DNA from: JACCWP01 sp963785115
Lineage (GTDB): Bacteria > Actinomycetota > Actinomycetes > Propionibacteriales > Nocardioidaceae
DNA length: 64,000 bases
NCBI GenBank assembly: GCA_963785115.1
Contig: CAWATY010000009.1
Coordinates: 310,001-374,000 of the forward strand
Direction: 5' to 3'
The first letter of the stretch is position 1; each line of letters begins with the position of its first letter. Both the position numbers and the translations under genes were made by a program. The notes under the pieces are model-generated. The model made no database searches, was not told the origin of the DNA, and worked only from the letters and a program-made list of their open reading frames with translations. Below, piece by piece: positions 58,831-64,000 of the stretch.

Positions 58831-59818
58831 GCTCGCGCAGCAGCTCGGCCTGCCGCTCGGCCGTCAGCCCGGACCCCTCGCGGCGGAAGTCGCCGCCGTC
58901 GCGCATCCACCGCCAGGTGTCGAGGATCGTCTCGGCGACCGGCCGCGCCCGCAGCCCGGTGCGCCTGGCCGCCGACGGGTCCATCGCCATCACCTGCTCG
59001 TGCAAGCCCTCGCTCCACAGCGGCAGGTCGCCGCCGTCGACACCCGCGGCCCGCAGCCGCTCAGCGTCGACCCAGCGGAGGTCGACGTCGTCCGGCGCCA
59101 CCGCGCCGGCCACCGCCTCGATCATGTCGCCGAACGTCCAGCCGGGGTCGGTCGAGCACGAGTGGTACGCGCCGGTGACCCCGTCCTCGACCAGGCCGGC
59201 CATCCACTCGCCCTGGTCGATGACGTCGACCAGCTGCAGCGGTGCGTCCGCCGGACCCGGTACGAGCACCTCGCCGCCTTGGGACAGCCGGTCGATCCAC
59301 CAGCAGAACCGGTCGGTCGGGTCGTACGGCCCCACGACGTAGGTCGGCCGCACCACCGTGAGCCGCTCGTGCGCCTCGGCGGCGGTGCGCTCGCAGGCCA
59401 CCTTGAGCGGGCCGTACGCCTCGTCGGTCATCGGCATCGCGTCCGGGTCGTCGGTGCCGGCGGGCAGCTCGAGCAGCTCGGCCGACTCGTCGGCGCCCGC
59501 TTCGGGCGGGTCGGCGTACGCGGACACCGAGGACACCAGCAGGTGGTGCCCTCCCCGGCCGTCCAGCGCCTCCGCCAGGTGGCGGACGTGCCGGGGCCAG
59601 TAGGCACACATGTCCAGGGTCGCGTCGAAACGCCGATCTCCGAGAGCCGCGGAGAGGGCCGCGGCGCCGTCGTCGCGGTCCGCGTGCAGGTGCTCGGCCT
59701 CCGGGAAGGGGTCGGTCCCCGCCCGGTGCAGCAGTGTCACGTCATGGCCGCGGGACAGGGCCGCTCGGACGAGGTGACGTCCGACGAACCGCGTACCACC
59801 GATCACCAGAAGGTCCAT
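58814..59818 (-). CDS. NAD-dependent epimerase/dehydratase (extended SDR)
   Basis: A 334-residue extended short-chain dehydrogenase. NAD-binding 'LLVIGGTRFVGRHLVRAALSRGHDVTLLHR' (residues 3-32) leads a family close to the isoflavone-reductase/CSP41-type epimerases. A YxxxK-like 'YGPLKVACE' near residue 150 fits the active site. Substrate unknown; perhaps a sugar nucleotide. The ATG at 59818 (MDLLVIGG) is clear; the longer frame upstream is not coding. Confidence 0.88.
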   Translation of the reverse strand: MDLLVIGGTRFVGRHLVRAALSRGHDVTLLHRAGTDPFPEAEHLHADRDDGAAALSAALGDRRFDATLDMCAYWPRHVRHLAEALDGRGGHHLLVSSVSAYADPPEAGADESAELLELPAGTDDPDAMPMTDEAYGPLKVACERTAAEAHERLTVVRPTYVVGPYDPTDRFCWWIDRLSQGGEVLVPGPADAPLQLVDVIDQGEWMAGLVEDGVTGAYHSCSTDPGWTFGDMIEAVAGAVAPDDVDLRWVDAERLRAAGVDGGDLPLWSEGLHEQVMAMDPSAARRTGLRARPVAETILDTWRWMRDGGDFRREGSGLTAERQAELLRELSASG

Positions 59819-59835
59819 GTCAGGGAAGTAAAGGC

Positions 59836-59846
59836 GACACGGTGTC
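59836..59846. promoter_or_regulatory. Perfect palindrome GACACGGTGTC in the epimerase/M23 divergent spacer
   Basis: Five-base arms around a central G, 18 bp upstream of the epimerase start. TTGACA (59850-59845, minus strand) overlaps it. TACATT (59858-59863, plus strand) could be a -10 for the M23 gene, with a leader of about 75 nt. A shared operator is possible. Confidence 0.4.
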
Positions 59847-59945
59847 AATTGGCGACTACATTCGGTGGCTGTTGTGGCCGGTGGGACTCGTGTGAGGCAC
59901 GAGGCGGCTGGCCACGGCGACTGCCGACCACCAGGGAGCTCCCGC

Positions 59946-61130
59946 ATGAGGCTGTCCGCGACCCGCTCAGGCACCGCCGCGGTCGCCGCGGTCGTGGCCG
60001 GCGTGCTGCTCGTCCCGGCGAACGCCGGGGCGGCCTGGACGCCCGACTACGAGGCCCCCTTCCTCTGCAAGCAGGACTGGCGGGCGGAGAGCCGGCAAGG
60101 ACACAGCCCGAGCTACTTCGCGGTCGACTTCAACCGCGACGACGACTACCGGGCACCGGTCCGGGCCACGGCGCCGGGCCGCGTCACCAAGGTCGTCGAC
60201 CTCGGCGACGACTCGTACGGCAAGTACATCGTCATCTCGCACACGAACGGCTGGGAGTCGCTGTACGCCCACCTCGACGCCCAGCTGGTCGTTCCCGGCC
60301 AGCGGGTGGACCAGGGTGCGCTGATCGGCCTGCTCGGCACCACTGGCGGCTCGACCGGCCCGCACCTGCACTTCGAGCAGAAGCGGAACGGGACGGTCAA
60401 GCACGCCGTCTTCCATGGCAAGTCCCTCGTCTACAACACGACCATCACGTCGTACAACTGCGCCGACGTGCCGGTCACCGGCGACTGGAACGGCAACGGC
60501 CGCACCGACGTCGGGGTGTTCCGCCCGCTGCGCAAGACCAACGTGTTCCGGATGCGGCTGGCCAGCGGCGACGTCAAGAAGGTCGCGCTGGGCAAGCCCG
60601 GTGACCTGCCGCTGACGGGCGACTGGGACGGCGACGACCGCACCGATGTCGGAGTGTGGCGGCGGATGTCGCAGACGTTCTGTCTGCAGATGGCCGACGG
60701 CAGCCAACGGGTCTTCGCCTTCGGCAAGCTGCGCGAGATCCCGATCACCGGCGACTGGAACGGCGACGGTCGCACCGACGTCGGCGTCTTCAGCCCCAAG
60801 ACCCATGAGTTCCGGATGCGCTCGCCGCGCGGCAAGGTCACCACCGTCGACTTCGGGTCGGTCGGATCCGTCCCGGTCGCAGGGGACTGGAACGGCGACG
60901 GGCGCGACGAGGTCGGCGTGTTCGACAGCGGCACCCGCACCTGGACGCTGCGCGGCACGAAGGGCGGCATTCGCACCGAGACCTTCGGCGGTGTCGGGGG
61001 ACTGCCCGTCATTGGCGACTGGAACGGCGACGGCATCGACGGCCTCGCCACCTGGGGTCCGCTGAACGCGGTCTTCAAGCTCAAGACCAAGGCGGACACG
61101 ACGATCGACTTCGGTCGCCCGCGCCGCTGA
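59946..61130 (+). CDS. Secreted M23-type peptidase-like protein with FG-GAP/VCBS-like repeats
   Basis: A 394-residue exported protein. A Sec signal (about 1-30, ending 'PANAGAAW') precedes an M23 (LytM) domain (about 40-160): 'GHSPSYFAVDFNR', 'APGRVTKVVDLGDDSYGKYIVISHTNGWESLYAHLDA' and 'GGSTGPHLHFEQ'. The zinc ligands (His/Asp of the first motif and HxH of the last) can be placed, so cleavage of peptidoglycan crosslinks is plausible. The C-terminal 230 residues hold five copies of 'GDWNGDGRTDVGVF' about 45-50 residues apart, a calcium-binding-type propeller repeat. The ATG at 59946 follows a weak ribosome site. Confidence 0.87.
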   Translation: MRLSATRSGTAAVAAVVAGVLLVPANAGAAWTPDYEAPFLCKQDWRAESRQGHSPSYFAVDFNRDDDYRAPVRATAPGRVTKVVDLGDDSYGKYIVISHTNGWESLYAHLDAQLVVPGQRVDQGALIGLLGTTGGSTGPHLHFEQKRNGTVKHAVFHGKSLVYNTTITSYNCADVPVTGDWNGNGRTDVGVFRPLRKTNVFRMRLASGDVKKVALGKPGDLPLTGDWDGDDRTDVGVWRRMSQTFCLQMADGSQRVFAFGKLREIPITGDWNGDGRTDVGVFSPKTHEFRMRSPRGKVTTVDFGSVGSVPVAGDWNGDGRDEVGVFDSGTRTWTLRGTKGGIRTETFGGVGGLPVIGDWNGDGIDGLATWGPLNAVFKLKTKADTTIDFGRPRR

Positions 61131-61148
61131 GCCGACGCCGCCGGGTGA

Positions 61149-62009
61149 TCACTGGCTGGTGACGCGCCCCACCAGGTGCGTACGGTCGCCGTCGCGCGAC
61201 ACGACCCCGAGCGTGCAGGCGCCGTCCGCGTCGACCGCCGTGCCCAGCCGCACCCGCCCGGGAAGCAGCACCGGCCGCCGGAACGCCACGTCGTAGCGAT
61301 ACGCCTCCGGCAGCCGGCCCTCGACCGATGAGAGCGCCCGCGCGGCCGTCCACATACCGTGCGCGATCGCCCGCGGGAAGCCGAACGCCTTCGCGCTCAG
61401 GGCGCTCAGGTGGATGGGGTTGCGGTCGCCGGACACCGCCGCGTAGGCACGGCCCAGGTTGCCGGGCAGATCCCACCGGACGTCGCCGACGGGTGCCTCG
61501 ACGCCGGCCAGCGGGGAGTCGTCGGACGCGTCGGGGTCGCCGCCGCCGCGGGCGAGGACCGTCGTCGTCTCGTCCCAGACGGTCTCGCCGGACACCGTCA
61601 CGGTGGTGTCGAGGTCCACGAGCCGGCCACGCCGGTGCGGACGCACCCGGGCCGGCCGACAGACGATGTCGAGCGGCTCCGCGGCGTCGACCGGCCGGTG
61701 CGCCGAGACCCGGTTGGCGACGTGCACGAGCCCCAGCGGCGCGAACGGGAAGCGGCGGTCGACGAGCAGCCGCAGCTGCAGGACGAAGGCCGGCAGGTGC
61801 GGGTAGAGACCGGGCAGCCGGTCGCCCAGCCGGTGGCCGGTCAGGCGCGAGTACGCCGCCAGGTGCTCGCGGTCGACCCGTACCCCCGCGCGGCGCAGCT
61901 CGAGGTCCGGCACGTCACCCGACGCCTTGCGCACGCCCGGCAGCGCGCCCACCAGGGGCAGCGAGGGGAGCACCGCGCGGGCGTAAAGCGGCAGCGTCGA
62001 CTCGCCCAC
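61149..62009 (-). CDS. htdX: MaoC-family 3-hydroxyacyl dehydratase (HtdX-like)
   Basis: A 286-residue double-hotdog dehydratase. The C-terminal half has the hydratase-2 motif 'YAAVSGDRNPIHLSALSAKAFGFPRAIAHGMWTAARAL' with the Asp and His of the active site; the N-terminal half is the non-catalytic partner. It dehydrates 3-hydroxyacyl-ACP or -CoA. GTG start 2 bp after the fabG4 stop codon, so they are co-transcribed. Mycobacterial Rv0241c-Rv0243 has the same trio. Confidence 0.9.
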   Translation of the reverse strand: MGESTLPLYARAVLPSLPLVGALPGVRKASGDVPDLELRRAGVRVDREHLAAYSRLTGHRLGDRLPGLYPHLPAFVLQLRLLVDRRFPFAPLGLVHVANRVSAHRPVDAAEPLDIVCRPARVRPHRRGRLVDLDTTVTVSGETVWDETTTVLARGGGDPDASDDSPLAGVEAPVGDVRWDLPGNLGRAYAAVSGDRNPIHLSALSAKAFGFPRAIAHGMWTAARALSSVEGRLPEAYRYDVAFRRPVLLPGRVRLGTAVDADGACTLGVVSRDGDRTHLVGRVTSQ

Positions 62010-62011
62010 GC

Positions 62012-63355
62012 TCAGGCCCCCAGCAGGCTCTGCCCACACACCCGGACGACGTTGCCGGTGACCGCGGCCGAGCCGGGCGCGGCGAGCCACGCCACGGTCT
62101 CGGCGACGTCGACCGGCAGGCCGCCCTGGGCCAGCGAGTTCATCCGGCGGCCGGCCTCGCGCAGCAGCAGCGGGATCTTCGCCGTCATCGCGGTCTCGAT
62201 GAAGCCCGGTGCGACCGCGTTCACGGTGACGCCCTGCTCGGCCGCCCGGGGGGCGAACGCGTCGACCAGGCCGATCACCCCCGCCTTCGACGTGCCGTAG
62301 TTGGTCTGCCCGTTGTTGCCCGCTATGCCGGCGATCGAGGCCACGCCGACGACGGCGCCTCCTGATCGGACGATCTTCTCCGTCAGCAGGTGGTCGGTGA
62401 TCCGTACCGGGGCCGCGAGGTTGACCCCGAGCACCGGGTCCCACTGCTCGGGCTTCATGTTCGCCAGCCGGCGGTCCCGGGTGATCCCCGCGTTGTGCAC
62501 GACGACGTCGACCCCGCCGTGCCGCTCCGACAGGTGCCGCGCCACCCGCTGGGGGGCGTCGACGGCGGTCACGTCCAGCGTCAGGGCGCTGCCCTCGAGC
62601 TCGGTCGTGACGCGGTGCAGGTCGGACGCGAGCGCCGGCACGTCGACGCCGACGATCGTGGCGCCGTCGCGGTGCAGTACCCGGGCCATGGCCTCGCCGA
62701 TGCCGCGGGCGGCGCCGGTCACCAGCACGACCCGGCCGGTCAGCGGTGCCTGCCAGTCGACGTCGGGGGCCTGGGTGGCACCGCCGGCGCCGACCCGTAC
62801 CACCTGCCCGGACACGTACGCGGACCGCGGCGAGAGCAGGAAGCCGAGCGTCGAGCCGAGGGCGCCCTCGGCCCCGGGTGCGACCTGCACCAGCTGCACC
62901 GTCGAGCCCCCGCGCATCTCCTTGCCGAGCGAGCGGGTGAAGCCCTCGAGGGCCCGCTGCGCCACTCGCGCCGGAGCGGTCTCGGCGAGCTCCGGGGGCG
63001 TGCCGACGACGAGCAGCCGGGCGCACGGCTCGAGCCGGCGCAGCAGCGGGGTGAAGAAGGCCCGCAGCTCGGCCAGCCCGTCGACGTCGGCGATCCCGGT
63101 GGCATCGAGCACCAGCCCCTTCGCCCGGGTGCCGTCGGCAAGCTCGGGTGTCGTGGCGACCGCGGCGTCGGCGAGCAGCCGCTCGACCGTGTCGGCGGCC
63201 CGGCCGCCCTCGGTACGACCCACCACGACGACGCCGTCGACCAGCGGCCCGCCGGGGGTCCAGCGCTCGAGCGGCGGCGGGTCCGGCAGGCCCAGGTTCT
63301 TGACGACGAACCGGCCCACCGGACTGTGCGCCAGGGTCTGGTAGCGGTCGCTCAC
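62012..63355 (-). CDS. fabG4: High-molecular-weight 3-oxoacyl reductase (FabG4)
   Basis: A 447-residue reductase, about twice the usual FabG length. The N-terminal 200 residues are a flavodoxin-like/Rossmann domain lacking a full cofactor motif. The C-terminal SDR domain has 'LVTGAARGIGEAMARVL', 'VVHNAGITRDRRLANM' and the catalytic Ser-Tyr-Lys in 'GVASIAGIAGNNGQTNYGTSKAG'. In mycobacteria FabG4 reduces long 3-oxoacyl-CoA with NADH. GTG 63355 gives MSDRYQTLAHSPVGRF; the long frame above it is not coding. Leads htdX. Confidence 0.94.
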   Translation of the reverse strand: MSDRYQTLAHSPVGRFVVKNLGLPDPPPLERWTPGGPLVDGVVVVGRTEGGRAADTVERLLADAAVATTPELADGTRAKGLVLDATGIADVDGLAELRAFFTPLLRRLEPCARLLVVGTPPELAETAPARVAQRALEGFTRSLGKEMRGGSTVQLVQVAPGAEGALGSTLGFLLSPRSAYVSGQVVRVGAGGATQAPDVDWQAPLTGRVVLVTGAARGIGEAMARVLHRDGATIVGVDVPALASDLHRVTTELEGSALTLDVTAVDAPQRVARHLSERHGGVDVVVHNAGITRDRRLANMKPEQWDPVLGVNLAAPVRITDHLLTEKIVRSGGAVVGVASIAGIAGNNGQTNYGTSKAGVIGLVDAFAPRAAEQGVTVNAVAPGFIETAMTAKIPLLLREAGRRMNSLAQGGLPVDVAETVAWLAAPGSAAVTGNVVRVCGQSLLGA

Positions 63356-63407
63356 GCGGTGTGTCCCATCTCTCCGTGCGCTGCCCTCGTCAGCCGCGGG
63401 CAGGCAG

Positions 63408-63428
63408 CAGTAACTTCGTGTGTCACTG
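63408..63428. promoter_or_regulatory. 21-bp inverted repeat in the fabG4/fadA2 divergent spacer
   Basis: Arms CAGTAAC (63408-63414) and GTCACTG (63422-63428) pair at 6 of 7 positions around a 7-bp spacer. The size and position (middle of the 194-bp divergent gap) fit a TetR-type operator controlling both operons. Confidence 0.5.
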
Positions 63429-63549
63429 GGTGTTTGGTACCCGCCCATCCTGGCCCGGCCGGTGCGACGAGTCCACGGTTGGGCAGTGTGGTCCTCATGA
63501 CGTCGGCGGGCGCCGACGCGCCGGAGCCGAACCGAGCCGAGGAGAGACA

Positions 63550-64000
63550 GTGAGTGCTGGCCAGATCCGCCGGGTGGCGGTCGTGGGGGGCAATCGCCTC
63601 CCGTTCGCGCGGTCGAACACCGTGTACGCGCGGGCGTCCAACCAGGACATGCTGACCGCCGCGATCGACGGTCTCGCCGCCCGCTACGGGCTGGCGGGCG
63701 AGCGGCTCGGCGAGGTGGTCGCGGGCGCGGTGCTCAAGCACAGCCGCGACTTCAACCTCACTCGGGAGGCCGTGCTGGGCTCCGTCCTGGCTCCGCAGAC
63801 GCCCGCCTACGACCTCCAGCAGGCGTGTGACACCGGCCTCCAGGCGACCCTCGCGGTCGCCGACAAGATCGCCCTCGGGCACATCGAGGTGGGCATCGCC
63901 GGTGGGGCGGACACCACCTCCGACGCGCCGATCGCCGTCAACGATCGGCTCCGCCAGATCCTGCTCGAGGCCAACCGGGCCAAGACCGCACCGGCGCGGG
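63550..64000 (+). CDS. fadA2: Acetyl-CoA acetyltransferase (thiolase), partial
   Basis: The first 150 residues of a thiolase that runs off the right edge. 'RRVAVVGGNRLPFARSNTVYARASNQDML' and the acyl-accepting Cys in 'YDLQQACDTGLQATLAVADKIALGHIEVGIAGGADTTSDAP' are clear. Divergent from fabG4, it matches mycobacterial fadA2 (Rv0243). The GTG at 63550 has Shine-Dalgarno GAGGAGA 5-8 nt upstream and overlaps the stop codon of a possible 18-codon leader frame (63497-63553). Confidence 0.93.
   Translation, partial: MSAGQIRRVAVVGGNRLPFARSNTVYARASNQDMLTAAIDGLAARYGLAGERLGEVVAGAVLKHSRDFNLTREAVLGSVLAPQTPAYDLQQACDTGLQATLAVADKIALGHIEVGIAGGADTTSDAPIAVNDRLRQILLEANRAKTAPAR

Noticed and set aside
1..64000. 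tRNA, rRNA, insertion sequences, prophage or attachment sites
   Set aside because: None was seen in reading both strands; all mid-sized frames fit core or ordinary accessory metabolism. Short RNAs could be missed by eye.

Overview
The window is very GC-rich and densely coded on both strands. Many genes start with GTG and many neighbours overlap by ATGA or GTGA. These traits, together with family markers (SepH, DUF4193, DUF3093, DUF3710, DUF3159, the ferrochelatase Cys-rich tail, the FabG4/HtdX/FadA2 trio), point to an actinobacterium. Nocardioidaceae (Nocardioides-like) is my best guess. The window looks chromosomal: I saw no tRNA or rRNA gene, transposase, integrase, phage gene or CRISPR array.

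Layout. (1) 1-7.1 kb, accessory: a cut-off flavin-binding protein, a drug-efflux MFS transporter, and a giant secreted LacZ-type beta-galactosidase with a LamG insert and C-terminal binding domains. (2) 7.1-16.2 kb: a lipoprotein and topoisomerase IV subunit A, a zinc-ribbon protein, an acyl-CoA synthetase divergent from a GNAT/acyl-CoA-ligase fusion, and a HEAT-repeat protein. (3) 16.2-28.2 kb: an ABC exporter with its divergent GbsR/MarR regulator; the chain DUF5998, phosphodiesterase, thymidine kinase, sulfurtransferase, hydrolase; SepH with an MFS protein; ferrochelatase and an inositol-phosphatase-family enzyme. (4) 28.4-39.6 kb: a conserved actinobacterial block whose order resembles M. 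tuberculosis Rv2689c-Rv2701c as I remember it (DUF4193, DUF4235/DUF3093, dut, DUF3710, OB-fold, DUF3159, two TrkA proteins, APC permease, TRAM methyltransferase), then a large membrane protein. (5) 39.6-46.7 kb: a xylose locus (binding protein, ATPase, permease, ROK regulator; and on the other strand xylose isomerase plus a second ROK regulator). (6) 46.8-52.9 kb: a frameshifted fatty-acid desaturase, aconitase, a TauE permease, a flavin reductase and two small unknowns. (7) 52.9-59.8 kb: HIT protein, Dxs, amino-acid permease, PAC2 protein, TesB thioesterase, epimerase. (8) 59.9-64 kb: a secreted M23 peptidase-like protein with propeller-type repeats, and the fatty-acid set htdX-fabG4 divergent from fadA2 (cut by the window end).

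Two genome-wide habits stand out. First, tandem repeats with a 12-bp unit (15 bp in part of one array) recur at seven separate places. Five lie near protein termini: beta-galactosidase, dUTPase (14 DHPA units), APC permease, desaturase and Dxs. Two lie in or run into intergenic DNA. In the desaturase the array carries a one-base deletion that breaks the reading frame. Second, at least eighteen genes have a [T/C/A/G]ANNNT hexamer ending 6-8 nt before the start codon and no Shine-Dalgarno sequence, which suggests widespread leaderless transcripts. I used this pattern to choose several starts.
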